A stretch of DNA of 64,000 bases from Isoptericola cucumis (GCF_014635665.1 NZ_BMDG01000002.1:310001-374000), one strand, 5' to 3'; positions 52,200 through 61,331 are shown, counted from the first letter of the stretch. The notes: a model not told the origin generated them from the letters alone. Program-made: numbers and translations.

Positions 52200-53600
52200 G
52201 TGTTTCCAGCCATTCTTCCCGCACGCCTGACCGGCCACCCTGCGGTGCGTGCGCGCTGGGTGCTGGCCTGCCTGGCCATGCTGCAGTTCCTCGTCGCGGT
52301 CGACGTGACCGTGGTCAACATCGCCCTGCCGTCGATCGGCGCCGACTTCGGCACGAGCGCCCGTCAGCTGACCTGGGTCGTCGTGGGGTACACGATCACC
52401 GGCGGCGGACTGCTGATGCTGGGCGGCCGCCTCGGCGACGTGCTCGGGCGGCGGCGCGTCCTGCTGGCCGGCACCGGCATCTTCGGGGCCGCGTCCCTGC
52501 TCGCCGGCCTCGCACCGACGTTCCCCCTCCTGGTCGTGGCGAGGCTGCTGCAGGGCGCCGGCGAGGCGCTGGCCCTGCCCGCCGCGATGGCCGTCATCGT
52601 GCTGATGTTCCCCGAGGGCCCGCGCCGGTCGCGCGCCCTGGGGGTGTGGGCGGCCGTGGCCAGCTGCGGCCTCGTGCTCGGCTTCGTGCTGTCCGGCGTC
52701 ATCACCGAGCTGTTCGGCTGGCGGTGGATCTTCCTCGTGGCCGTGCCGTTCGTCGTCGTGATCCTGCTCGGCGTGGTCGCCCTCGTCCCGCCGGACGAGC
52801 CGGCCCGGCGCGCTCCCGTCGACATCCCCGGCGCGCTGCTGCTGACGGCCGCGCCCCTGCTGTTCGCGTGGGGGGTCGTCGAGGCCGGTGAGAGCGGGGC
52901 TGCCGGCTGGTGGCCCGCGGTGGCGCTCGTCGGCGCGGTGGCCGCCGCCGCGTCGTTCGTCGTCGTCGAGCGGCGCTCGACCGACCCGTTGGTGCCGCTC
53001 GGTCTTTTCCGCCACCGGCCGCGGGTCATGGCCAACCTCGCGACGGCGCTGCTGAGCGCCGCCCTCTCGACGTCGTTCCTGCTGTTCACCTTCCACCTGC
53101 AGGACCGGCTCGGGCTGAGCCCGCTCGCGGCCGGCGTCACGCTCCTTCCGCTCGCTGTGGCCCTCGTCGCGGCCGCCACGACCGTCCCGCGCCTGCTCGA
53201 CCGCTGGGGTGCGCGCACCTGCGCGCTCGTCGGGATCGCGTGCACCGCGCTCGGTGTCGGCGTCATCGCCCTGGTCGCCCACGTCGGGGCGGGAGCGGTC
53301 GCGACGGTGCCGGCGATGATCCTGGTGGCCGCGGGGATGGGCTTCGGCATCGTCGGGCTGCAGTACGTCGCCGTGAGCGGTGTGACCGACGACGACGCGG
53401 GCGTCGCCTCCGGCGTCCAGCGTGCCGCCGACCAGCTCGGTGGCGCCACGGGCGTCACCCTCTACATCGGGATCGGTTTCGCTCCCGGGGTCGCCGATCC
53501 GTTCGTCGTCACCGGGGGCCTTGCCGTGGTGGGTCTGGTCGGCGCGGCGCTCGTCGCCCGGCGCATCGCCGTTCCTGCAAAGGCGCGAGCGGGCGACTGA
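52200..53600 (+). CDS. DHA2-family (14-helix) MFS drug exporter
   Basis: 466-residue proton-coupled exporter of the EmrB/QacA group. Helix 1 carries the family motif DVTVVNIALPSIG, loop 2-3 has GRLGDVLGRRRVL, and helix 5 has the GLVLGFVLSG type antiporter motif; about 14 helices. GTG 52200 is chosen for GGAG 8 nt upstream; GTG 52134 would add 22 residues but lies in a stem and has no ribosome site. A leader ORF and alternative stems precede it, suggesting drug-induced expression. Confidence 0.82.
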   Translation: MFPAILPARLTGHPAVRARWVLACLAMLQFLVAVDVTVVNIALPSIGADFGTSARQLTWVVVGYTITGGGLLMLGGRLGDVLGRRRVLLAGTGIFGAASLLAGLAPTFPLLVVARLLQGAGEALALPAAMAVIVLMFPEGPRRSRALGVWAAVASCGLVLGFVLSGVITELFGWRWIFLVAVPFVVVILLGVVALVPPDEPARRAPVDIPGALLLTAAPLLFAWGVVEAGESGAAGWWPAVALVGAVAAAASFVVVERRSTDPLVPLGLFRHRPRVMANLATALLSAALSTSFLLFTFHLQDRLGLSPLAAGVTLLPLAVALVAAATTVPRLLDRWGARTCALVGIACTALGVGVIALVAHVGAGAVATVPAMILVAAGMGFGIVGLQYVAVSGVTDDDAGVASGVQRAADQLGGATGVTLYIGIGFAPGVADPFVVTGGLAVVGLVGAALVARRIAVPAKARAGD

Positions 53601-53630
53601 CCGTCCTGCGAGCCCGACCTCGCGTGCAGG

Positions 53631-53667
53631 GGCGTCGACGGCCGTGTCGTTCGCGGCCGTCGACGCC
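53631..53667 (+). terminator. Hairpin terminator after the DHA2 exporter
   Basis: A perfect 14-bp stem (53631-53644 with 53654-53667) and 9-nt loop, 30 bp after the stop codon and before the tRNA gene. Confidence 0.75.
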
Positions 53668-53785
53668 TCCACGGGGAGCGCAGGGCGTCCAAGCGCCGAT
53701 TCCAAGGGCCCGACGTCGGACGCTAGGCTGTGGGGCGTCGCCGGCTCCTGGCATCGGAACTGACGACGGGTCGCACTGCGGCCTC

Positions 53786-53858
53786 GCCTGCGTAGCTCAG
53801 TGGATAGAGCAACCGCCTCCTAAGCGGTAGGTCGCGCGTTCGAGTCGCGCCGCGGGCA
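53786..53858 (+). tRNA. tRNA-Arg (anticodon CCT)
   Basis: A 73-nt cloverleaf: acceptor GCCTGCG/CGCGGGC (one U-G), D-arm GCTC/GAGC, anticodon stem ACCGC/GCGGT with loop CTCCTAA (anticodon CCT, reading AGG), T-arm GCGCG-TTCGAGT-CGCGC and discriminator A. CCA is not encoded. It decodes the rare AGG arginine codon. Confidence 0.95.
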
Positions 53859-54003
53859 CCTGACCTCGGCGCCTCGCAGTTCGCGTACAACCAGTGACGA
53901 CGCGGTCGCCCGTACCGGTGAGTCGCTGGTCTCGACGTCCCAGTCGCCGCAGGACGGGGCCGAGCAGGCCTGATCCGCGTCCGCCGCCCGAACGGCCACG
54001 CCG

Positions 54004-54009
54004 TACGCT
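54004..54009 (+). promoter_or_regulatory. -10 box of a probable leaderless promoter
   Basis: TACGCT ends 6 nt before the ATG at 54016, with no ribosome site. Confidence 0.45.
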
Positions 54010-54015
54010 GCCGGC

Positions 54016-54543
54016 ATGCCGCTCTCCGACGTCGAACCCCGCCTGGACTCTGCCGACCCGTTGGCGCAGTTCGCCGCCTACCTCGACTACTACCGCGGCG
54101 CGGTCGCGCGGAAGCTCGAGGGCATGACGGAGGACCAGCTGCGCACGAGCCTGGTCCCGAGCGGCTGGGCGCCGCTGGAGATGCTCACCCACCTGGTGCA
54201 CATGGAGCGCCGCTGGTTCGTCTGGGGGTTCCTCGGCGAGCAGGTCGCCGACCCGTGGGGCGACCACACCGGCGGCGATCCCACGGGGCCGTGGCGGGTG
54301 CCCGGCGACGTCGGTCTGGGGGCGCTCGTCGACGCCCTCCACGCAGGCGGCGCGCGCACGCGCGAGGTCCTCGCGACCCACGACCTCGCCGAGCGTGGTG
54401 CCGTCGGCGGCCGGTTCGCGGACGACGGGACGCCGCCGCCGACGCTCGCCTGGATCTGCTTCCACGTGCTCCAGGAGTACGCCCGGCACGCCGGGCACCT
54501 CGACGTCGTGCGCGAGCTGGCGGACGGCGCGACCGGGGAGTAG
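54016..54543 (+). CDS. DinB/DUF664-family protein
   Basis: 175-residue four-helix-bundle protein of the DinB superfamily. The three metal-binding His positions are visible: MLTHLVHMERRWF and the C-terminal LQEYARHAGHLDVVREL. In actinobacteria many such proteins are mycothiol-dependent transferases. No substrate can be inferred. Its stop lies 15 bp from the convergent MFS gene. Confidence 0.85.
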   Translation: MPLSDVEPRLDSADPLAQFAAYLDYYRGAVARKLEGMTEDQLRTSLVPSGWAPLEMLTHLVHMERRWFVWGFLGEQVADPWGDHTGGDPTGPWRVPGDVGLGALVDALHAGGARTREVLATHDLAERGAVGGRFADDGTPPPTLAWICFHVLQEYARHAGHLDVVRELADGATGE

Positions 54544-54558
54544 GCGGCCGCCTCGCGG

Positions 54559-55794
54559 TCAGTCGGCGGACTCGGTGTGCGCGATGTGCGCCAGCTGCGG
54601 CCACACGAGCACGAGCGTCAGGCCCGCGCCGACGAAGCCGAACCACATCGGCGCGGTGAGGCCCCACTGCTGCGCGAGGACGCCGCCGAGGGCGTTGCCG
54701 ACGACGATGCCCCCGAAGACGCACATCATGTAGACGGACGCCACCCGCCCCTGGAAGCGCGCCGGCGTCGCGCGCTGCCGGATCGTGTTGGACACGGTGC
54801 CCCACACGAAGCCGTACGCGCCGAACACGAAGAGCGTCGCCATCGCGACCCACCCGGTCGTCGCCAGCGCGAGCGCCAGGTGGAAGAGCACCTCGAGCGA
54901 CAGGCACACCTTCATGAGGGTCGCGAGGGAGAACCGGCGCTCCAGCCGCCCGTAGGAGAACGTGCCGACCAGGCCGCCCACGGCGGACGCCGTCGTCAGC
55001 AGGCCGAAGCCGATCTCGCCCATGTGCAGGTGGTCGAGCGAGTACTTCACGAGGATGGCCCAGGGCGCAGCCCACGTGACGTTGAAGACGAGGATCACCA
55101 GGGCGAGCGTGCGCACGGGCGGGTGGTGCCAGATCCAGCGCAGGCCCTCGGCGACGTCGTGGCGCACGCGCGTGCGCTCGGTGGTGACGTCGCGGGCCAC
55201 CGGCGGCAGGACGACGCGGGCGACGAGGAGCACCGCCAGCACGACGCACAGCACCTGGACGACGAACGGCCAGGCCATCCCGGCGGCGAACAGGAACGCG
55301 CCCAGCGGCGGGCCGACGAGCTGGTTCGCGGTGAGGAACCCCGCCTGGAGCCGGGAGTTGCCGGTGCCGAGGTCGGCGGGGCGCACGAGCATCGGCAGCA
55401 GCGTCTGCGACGTGGTGTCCGCGAACACCTCGGCCACGCCCATCAGCAGCATCGCCGTCAGGACCATGCCGATGCTCACGTGGCCGGTCACGATCACGAC
55501 GCTCAGCGCCGCGACGACGACGGCGCGCAGCAGGTTCGCGACCACGACCAGCCGGCGACGGTCCAGCCGGTCGGCGAGCACCCCTGCCCACAGCCCGAAG
55601 ACGAGCCAGGGGAGACGTTGCAGCATCGCGGCCAGCGCGACGAGGAAGGCGGAGTCCGTCTGCGACGCCACCAGCAGCGGCCCGGCGGCGAGCGCGACGC
55701 CGTCGCCGATGTTGCTCGTCCACGACGACGACAGCAGCCAGCGGAAGCTGCTGCCCATGCGGGCCGGGACCACCGCCTCGACCAGCCTCGTCAT
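54559..55794 (-). CDS. MFS transporter (MFS_3/EntS-like)
   Basis: 411-residue exporter with 12 helices. Opening FRWLLSSSWTSNIGDGVAL and loop 2-3 GVLADRLDRRRLVV are characteristic, as is NRLQAGFLTANQLVGPPLG-like sequence after helix 4. ATG 55794 has AGGAG two bases further upstream than ideal; a promoter TATGCT lies at 55815-55820 (minus strand). Substrate unknown; distinct from the exporters at 17686 and 52200. Confidence 0.85.
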   Translation of the reverse strand: MTRLVEAVVPARMGSSFRWLLSSSWTSNIGDGVALAAGPLLVASQTDSAFLVALAAMLQRLPWLVFGLWAGVLADRLDRRRLVVVANLLRAVVVAALSVVIVTGHVSIGMVLTAMLLMGVAEVFADTTSQTLLPMLVRPADLGTGNSRLQAGFLTANQLVGPPLGAFLFAAGMAWPFVVQVLCVVLAVLLVARVVLPPVARDVTTERTRVRHDVAEGLRWIWHHPPVRTLALVILVFNVTWAAPWAILVKYSLDHLHMGEIGFGLLTTASAVGGLVGTFSYGRLERRFSLATLMKVCLSLEVLFHLALALATTGWVAMATLFVFGAYGFVWGTVSNTIRQRATPARFQGRVASVYMMCVFGGIVVGNALGGVLAQQWGLTAPMWFGFVGAGLTLVLVWPQLAHIAHTESAD

Positions 55795-56114
55795 CGCTCC
55801 TGCCACGACCGACGAGCATAGTTGCCTCGGGAATCCCCTGGTCACGGGAATTTTTCGTCCTGAGGTTGCGAGGACGCCCGGTGCCAGGTATTGACGGAAC
55901 CCGCCCCGAGCGGCAAACTCTCGATGGCAGCGCGCATCGCCCGCCCCCTGCGCGGTGCGCGCTGCCCTATGCCGGGCCAGCCCGGCCGCGACGCCCCTTC
56001 GGACCCCCCGCCGAGGGGGCGTCGACTCGTCTTCCGGCGCTTCACGCGGGCCTGTCGTGCCGCCGTCGGCGTGCCGGACCCCGTGCGGGACCCGCGCCGT
56101 TCTACCGTGCTGGC
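55795..56114. other. Gene-free gap between divergent MFS and helicase-like genes
   Basis: 320 bp. Contains the minus-strand -10 TATGCT (55815-55820), an A/T patch with a run of five T (about 55850-55855) and the palindrome GGGAATCCC near 55829-55837 on the MFS side, and the -10 TACCGT (56103-56108) of the helicase-like gene. A long open frame across it (from 55866) has no start signal or conservation. Nothing else recognised. Confidence 0.5.
56103..56108 (+). promoter_or_regulatory. -10 box of a probable leaderless promoter
   Basis: TACCGT ends 6 nt before the GTG at 56115, which sets the start of the helicase-like gene. Confidence 0.45.
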
Positions 56115-59100
56115 GTGAGAGCCGCCCGACGAACCACCGCCCCGACCGCGGTCACGCCCCCGGCCGCGGAGCCTGCCGAGCCGGTCGCCGCCCCGGAGGC
56201 GGGCCGGCGTGCCGACGCGGGGGAGAACGGCCGCGGGACGAACGGCGGTCGTGCGGGTGCTCAGCCGGCCGGCGGGCGGGACGCGCGCGACGGCTCCGGC
56301 CCGGTGCCCGGCCCGACGGTCCCCGACGCCGTCGAGGCCGCCACCCGCCGCTGGCGGGCGTCGCTGGTGGAGATGGTGGGCGGCTCGTCGCTCTCCGACG
56401 TGGGCCTGCTCGGCGAGGCCGTGGTCGACCTGTCGGCCGCGCACCCCTCAGGAGTCGCGGGCCTCTTCGCGGGCCGCCCCACGAGGCTCTCCAACCTGGT
56501 GCGCGAGGGCGAGGCCCTCCCGGCGGCACGACGCCGCGCCCGTGCGGTCGCGGCGCGCTCGGCCGAGCACGCGTCGAGGTACGGGGTGGCACCCACCTAC
56601 CTGGCGATCGGCGTCGCCACCTGGGTGGAGCCCGACGAGGCGCCGGAGGTCCCGTTCGGCGGGGGTGGTCCGCAGCGCTACGACGTCGCGGCCCTGGCGC
56701 GGGTCGCGTCCGGCCCGGCCGAAGGTCCCCAGGCGGGACACGAGGCAGGCGACGCCCCCGACGGCGACCCCGCCGGCGACGCGCACGACCCGGCCGCCGA
56801 CGGTCAGCCGGCCTCAGCCGCCGCCGAGGACGAGGGCCCCGCGCTCACGAGCTCGATCCCCGTCGTGTCGATGGCCGCCCGCGACTCCGGGGAGCGACCC
56901 GTGCCACCCGCGGGCGCGACCGGCCGCGTCGACGGCACGCCGGACGGCAAGGTCGACGGCGCCGCCGAGGCGCCGGCCCGCGGCCGGGTCGTGCACGCGC
57001 CCGTCGTCCTGCGGCCTGTGACGCTCACCCCGCGCGGCGACGGCGGCGCGGACTACGACCTCACGCTCGAGCCCACCGTCGAGATCAACCCGGTCGTCGC
57101 GCGCACCCTGCGCGCGCACGGTGCCCTGCTCGACCCGGCGGCGCTCGCGAAGGCCACGTTCACGCTCGCCGGCTTCGACCCGACGGACGTGCTCGCCCGC
57201 ATCGCCTCGCTCGGGGAGGCGGTGCTCACCGACTTCACGCTCGACCGGCGGGTGCTCGTCGGCACGTTCGTCCACCCGGGGCAGATGCTCGTCGACGACC
57301 TCGACGAGCTCGCGCCGTCGCTGCACCGCCACGAGGTGGTCGCCGCGCTCGCCGGGGTGGACGACGCGGCGGACAGGCTCCGCTCGCTCGAGCTCCCCGA
57401 GGTGCGCCGCACCGACGCCGACCCGACGCGCGAACGCGGCGTGGGCGACCTCGACCCGCACCAGCGGCACGCGCTCGACGCGCTGGCCACCGGCGGCCAC
57501 TTCTTCGTCGACGCCCCCGTCGGCTCGGACGTCGCGGGCACGCTCGCCGCCGTCGTGGCCGAGGCGACCTCCGCCGGCCGGTCCGTGCTGTACGTGACGG
57601 GGCACCGGCGGGCGGCCGACCGCCTGTCGCTGCGGCTCGAGAACCTGGGCCTCGACTCCCTGCTGCTGGACATCCCCCCGCACCCGACGTGGCGCGAGGA
57701 GGTCTCCCGTCGCCTGCTCGCGGCGATGGCCAGCGAGCCGGAGCAGGTCGACACCGACGCGACGGCGCGGGTGCGCGACGCACTGATCGGCACGCGCGCC
57801 CAGCTCACGGGGTACATCGAGGCGCTGCACGAGCGGCGCTCGCCCTGGCAGGTCTCCGCGTACGACGCGCTGCAGGCGCTCGCGCGGCTCACCTCGGAGC
57901 GGCCCGCGCCGTCGACCGGGGTGCGGCTCGCCTCCGAGGCCGTCGTCGCGCTCGACGGCCCGCGGCGCCGCGAGCTCGCGGCCGACCTCGTGCGCGCCGC
58001 CGAGCTCGGCGCCTTCACCCTGCGCCCGTCGTCGACGCCGTGGTTCGGCGCCCAGCTCGTCACGGACGACGACGCCCGCCAGGCGCTGCTGCGCGTCGAG
58101 CGGCTGCGCGACGTCACCCTGCCGCAGCTGCGACGCCAGATCGCGTACACGGTCGAGGTCACCGGCCTGACGACGCCGACGACCGTGCGCCGGTGGGGTG
58201 AGCAGCTCACGATGCTGGGCGGGATGCGCAGCACCCTCGACGTCTTCCACCCGATGGTCTTCGAGCGCACGGCCGCCGACCTGGTGCAGGCGACGGCGTC
58301 CCGGCGGTGGCGGGCGGAGCACGGCATCGAGATGGGCTGGCCGACGCGGCGCCGGCTGCGCAAGCGGGCCAAGGACATGGTGCGCCCCGGCGTGCGCGTG
58401 CCCGACCTGCACGCGGCGCTCGTCAACGTGCAGGAGCAGCGCGAGGTCTGGGCCGAGCACGCCCAGCGCGGCGGGTGGCCGACGCTCCCCGAGGGGCTCG
58501 CCTCCATCGAGGACACCTACGAGGCCGTGCGGATCGACCTCGAGGCGCTCGAGCCCGTGCTCGCCACGACGACGCTGGGCGGGCACCTGCTCGACCTCGA
58601 CCTCGACGGGCTCGCCGAACGGCTCCAGCGCCTGGCCGGGGACTCCGTCGCGCTCGCCGCCCTGCCCGAGCGCACCGCCCTGCTTCGCCGGGCCCGCTCC
58701 GCCGGTATCGGGGACCTCGTCGACGACCTCGCCGACCGGCGCTCGCCGGCCACGCTCGTCCACGCGGAGCTCGAGCTCGCCTGGTGGTCGTCGGTGTTCG
58801 AGCAGCTCCTGGCCGCCGACCCGGCGCTGGCCGGGCAGGACGGCGCCGGCCTCGACGCGCTCGCCCGCCGGTTCCGCCAGCTCGACCGGGAGCACCTGGC
58901 GGCCCTGGCCCAGCCGGTGCGGGTCGCGACGCGGGCCCACCTGGGCGCGGTGATGCGGGAGGACCGCGACGGTGCGGAGGCGCTGTTCACCGAGCTCATC
59001 GAGGGCCGTCTCACGACCTTGCGCGACCTGGCCGAGCGGCACGGCGACGTGCTGCGGCGCCTGCGGCCCACGCTCATCGCCACGCCCACCCTCGTGCCGC

Positions 59101-60581
59101 ACCTGCTGCCCGCGCACCGCACCGCCGACGTCGTGATCCTCGACGCCGTGCAGCACGTGCCCACGGAGGTCGTGGTGCCGGCGATCGCGCGTGCCCGCCA
59201 GGTCGTGGTGGTCGGCGACCCGCGGTCGGCGTCGGGCACGAGCGTGCACGACCTGGCCGGCCTGCTGCCCACCGTCACCCTGCAGCCGCACGACAACAGC
59301 CGCGACCCCGAGCTGACGCGGCTGCTCGCCGCCCACGGGTACGAGGGGCTGCTGCGACCGGCCCCCCTGCCGCGCGCCGAGGAGCTGGTGCGCCTCGACG
59401 TCGTCGACGGCACGGGGATGCCGGACCCGGTGTCCGGGAGCGTGGAGAGCACGCAGGCCGAGGTGGACCGCGTCGTCGAGGCGTCGATCGAGCACGCCCT
59501 GACCCGGCCCGAGGAGACGTTCGCGGTCGTCACCGTGACGGCCGCCCACGCGGACCGGGTCCGCGAGGCCCTGCTCGCCGAGGTGCGGGCCAACCCGGCG
59601 CTCGCGCCGTTCTTCTCCGGGTCGCGGCCCGAGCCGGTGGTCGTCGCCGACATCACGGGCGTCGCAGGACTGTCCCGCGACACGATCCTGCTGTCCGTCG
59701 GCTTCGGCCGCACGCCGCACGGTCGCGTGCTGCACCGCTTCGGCGTCCTCGGCGAGGCGGGGGGAGAGGCGATGCTGCTCGGGGCGCTGGGCGCCACCCG
59801 GCAGCGCCTGCACGTGGTGTCCTGCTTCCGGGCCGACGCGCTCGACCCGGAACGCCTGCGCGGCGCCGGGCCCCGGCTCCTCGCCGAGATGCTCGACCTC
59901 GCCGAGCGCCGCTCGGGGGCGGCCGACCAGGTGCGGCTCGGCAACGGCGTGGACGTGGGCCGTGCGCCCGACCGGCTCCTGGTCGACCTGGGCGAGCGGC
60001 TGTGGAAGCTCGGCTACCTGGTCGAGACCGACTACGGGGCCGAGGACGGCGACCGCATCCCGCTGGTCGTCGGCCACCCCGACCTGCCCGGCCAGCTCCT
60101 GGTCGCGGTGCTCACCGACGACGCCGCGTACGTCGCCGAGCCGTCGGTGCGGGTGCGCGACCGTCAGCTCGCCGAGCGCCTCGAGCGGGTCGGGTGGGTC
60201 GTGACGCAGGTCTGGTCGGCGGCCGCGTTCCTCGACCCCGACGGCGAGGCGGAGCGCGTGCGCGTGCTCGTGCAGCGCGTGCGCGACGAGCGGATCGGCA
60301 CCGCGGGCGGTGTCGTGCCGCCGCGGGAGGTCGTCGTGCCGGTGCTGCCCGACGAGGACGACGAGGACGACGCCCCGCCGGTGGAGGTCGTCGCCGACGA
60401 TGCCGAGCAGGCGCCCGAACCCGACGCCGGCCCGGACGTCCCGGACGCCGAGGCCGCGACGGACGACGCCGAGGCCTCGACGGACGCCGAGGCCGCGGGC
60501 GAGGGGCAGGACGCCGCCCGTCCCCTCGGGGACGACGAGCCGGCCCCCGCGGACGGGACGAAGGACGCCGTCACCGACTGA
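56115..60581 (+). CDS. DUF4011-type SF1 helicase/nuclease-like protein with degenerate active sites
   Basis: 1488 residues, apparently cytoplasmic. A DUF4011-like N-terminus (about 75-180 and 300-430) contains WRASLVEMVGGSSLSDVGLL and later VLRPVTLTPRGDG; a low-complexity insert is at about 195-290. The helicase core keeps the Q motif-like DPHQRHALDALATGG. The P-loop reads DAPVGSDVAGTL (about 466-477), with no GK[ST]. Motif II is VVILDAVQH (about 1006-1014) instead of DEAQ; VVVVGDPRSAS and GATRQRLHVVS match motifs III and VI. The C-terminal domain (about 1285-1390) resembles the MTES_1575/Vsr-like nuclease but RIPLVV and VAVLTDD lack the usual Asp and Glu. An acidic tail follows. GTG 56115 has a leaderless promoter. 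Probably a pseudoenzyme. Confidence 0.75.
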   Translation: MRAARRTTAPTAVTPPAAEPAEPVAAPEAGRRADAGENGRGTNGGRAGAQPAGGRDARDGSGPVPGPTVPDAVEAATRRWRASLVEMVGGSSLSDVGLLGEAVVDLSAAHPSGVAGLFAGRPTRLSNLVREGEALPAARRRARAVAARSAEHASRYGVAPTYLAIGVATWVEPDEAPEVPFGGGGPQRYDVAALARVASGPAEGPQAGHEAGDAPDGDPAGDAHDPAADGQPASAAAEDEGPALTSSIPVVSMAARDSGERPVPPAGATGRVDGTPDGKVDGAAEAPARGRVVHAPVVLRPVTLTPRGDGGADYDLTLEPTVEINPVVARTLRAHGALLDPAALAKATFTLAGFDPTDVLARIASLGEAVLTDFTLDRRVLVGTFVHPGQMLVDDLDELAPSLHRHEVVAALAGVDDAADRLRSLELPEVRRTDADPTRERGVGDLDPHQRHALDALATGGHFFVDAPVGSDVAGTLAAVVAEATSAGRSVLYVTGHRRAADRLSLRLENLGLDSLLLDIPPHPTWREEVSRRLLAAMASEPEQVDTDATARVRDALIGTRAQLTGYIEALHERRSPWQVSAYDALQALARLTSERPAPSTGVRLASEAVVALDGPRRRELAADLVRAAELGAFTLRPSSTPWFGAQLVTDDDARQALLRVERLRDVTLPQLRRQIAYTVEVTGLTTPTTVRRWGEQLTMLGGMRSTLDVFHPMVFERTAADLVQATASRRWRAEHGIEMGWPTRRRLRKRAKDMVRPGVRVPDLHAALVNVQEQREVWAEHAQRGGWPTLPEGLASIEDTYEAVRIDLEALEPVLATTTLGGHLLDLDLDGLAERLQRLAGDSVALAALPERTALLRRARSAGIGDLVDDLADRRSPATLVHAELELAWWSSVFEQLLAADPALAGQDGAGLDALARRFRQLDREHLAALAQPVRVATRAHLGAVMREDRDGAEALFTELIEGRLTTLRDLAERHGDVLRRLRPTLIATPTLVPHLLPAHRTADVVILDAVQHVPTEVVVPAIARARQVVVVGDPRSASGTSVHDLAGLLPTVTLQPHDNSRDPELTRLLAAHGYEGLLRPAPLPRAEELVRLDVVDGTGMPDPVSGSVESTQAEVDRVVEASIEHALTRPEETFAVVTVTAAHADRVREALLAEVRANPALAPFFSGSRPEPVVVADITGVAGLSRDTILLSVGFGRTPHGRVLHRFGVLGEAGGEAMLLGALGATRQRLHVVSCFRADALDPERLRGAGPRLLAEMLDLAERRSGAADQVRLGNGVDVGRAPDRLLVDLGERLWKLGYLVETDYGAEDGDRIPLVVGHPDLPGQLLVAVLTDDAAYVAEPSVRVRDRQLAERLERVGWVVTQVWSAAAFLDPDGEAERVRVLVQRVRDERIGTAGGVVPPREVVVPVLPDEDDEDDAPPVEVVADDAEQAPEPDAGPDVPDAEAATDDAEASTDAEAAGEGQDAARPLGDDEPAPADGTKDAVTD

Positions 60582-60634
60582 GCGCGAGCCGGTCGCGCCC
60601 GCGCGGGCCGGGCGACGGGTGGACAATGGCCTCC

Positions 60635-60877
60635 GTGAGCGAGCACGACACCGAGCAGGAGGAGCCGCGCCCCGACCGGGAGCAGCGGCCCGGGTCGCCC
60701 GAGCCCGGTGCGCGTCTTCCCGACGACCCGGCGACGGAGCGTCGTCGACGCGGCCCCCGCCGGGCGGTCCGGAAGGGCACGGAGCGGGAGAGCGGCTTCG
60801 GGGTGACGCGCGACGAGCGCGGCGGCCACGGCTCGAACGACGACCGGCTGCAGCAGGACGTGCCGCCGCACTGGTGA
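60635..60877 (+). CDS. Small highly charged protein of unknown function
   Basis: 80 residues, 53 bp after the helicase-like gene and in the same direction. Acidic and Pro-rich first half (SEHDTEQEEPRPDREQRPG), a basic RRRRGPRRAVRKGTERE block, then GFGVTRDERGGHGSNDDRLQ and the end QQDVPPHW. The ordered C-terminus looks conserved, while the N-terminus looks disordered. GTG 60635 lies 7 nt after GACAAT, possibly leaderless; ATG 60626 is an alternative. No known domain. Confidence 0.65.
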   Translation: MSEHDTEQEEPRPDREQRPGSPEPGARLPDDPATERRRRGPRRAVRKGTERESGFGVTRDERGGHGSNDDRLQQDVPPHW

Positions 60878-60890
60878 GGGGCCGACCGGG

Positions 60891-61331
60891 TCAGAGCCCG
60901 TGCGAGCTGTGCGGCGGCTCGGCCGACGTGGCGCCGGGCCGCTGGGCCGCGAGCAGGTCGCGGATCTCCTGCAGCAGGATGACGTCCTGCTCCATGGGCT
61001 CGGGCTCCTCCTCCTTGCCGCGCGCGCGGCGCTCGGCCAGGTGGTTGAGCGGCGCGACGACGATGAAGTACAACGCGGCGGCGACGATGAGGAAGTTCAG
61101 CACGGCGTTGAGGAACACCCCGATGCTGAACAGGGACTCGTTGATCTCGAACTGCCCCACCCCGGAGATGTCCGGCTGCCCGAAGATCGCGGCGATGAGC
61201 GGGTTGATGATGCCGTCCAGCAGCCCCGTCACGACCGCCGTGAAGGCACCGCCGATGACGATGCCGACGGCGAGGTCGACGACGTTCCCCCGCATGATGA
61301 AGTCCTTGAACCCGGACATCATGTTCTTCAT
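60891..61331 (-). CDS. mscL: Large-conductance mechanosensitive channel
   Basis: Pressure-relief channel that opens on hypo-osmotic shock. 146 residues. N-terminal amphipathic helix MSGFKDFIMRGNVVDLAVG, pore helix VGIVIGGAFTAVVTGLLDGI, periplasmic loop and second helix AVLNFLIVAAALYFIVVAPL, then a charged C-terminal bundle. ATG 61331 follows GGGGGA. Together with the osmolyte importer it belongs to the cell's osmotic defence. Confidence 0.95.
   Translation of the reverse strand: MKNMMSGFKDFIMRGNVVDLAVGIVIGGAFTAVVTGLLDGIINPLIAAIFGQPDISGVGQFEINESLFSIGVFLNAVLNFLIVAAALYFIVVAPLNHLAERRARGKEEEPEPMEQDVILLQEIRDLLAAQRPGATSAEPPHSSHGL

Noticed and set aside
53786-53858. tRNA as an integration site with a nearby genomic island
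   Set aside because: I looked for a repeated tRNA 3' end, integrase or phage genes around it and found none in the window.
55866-56114. N-terminal extension of the helicase-like gene
   Set aside because: The frame is open, but there is no start signal, the sequence is low complexity, and a leaderless promoter fits GTG 56115.
56814-60626. A 1270-codon frame antisense to the helicase-like gene
   Set aside because: Composition is typical of an antisense shadow; the plus strand has recognisable motifs and a promoter.
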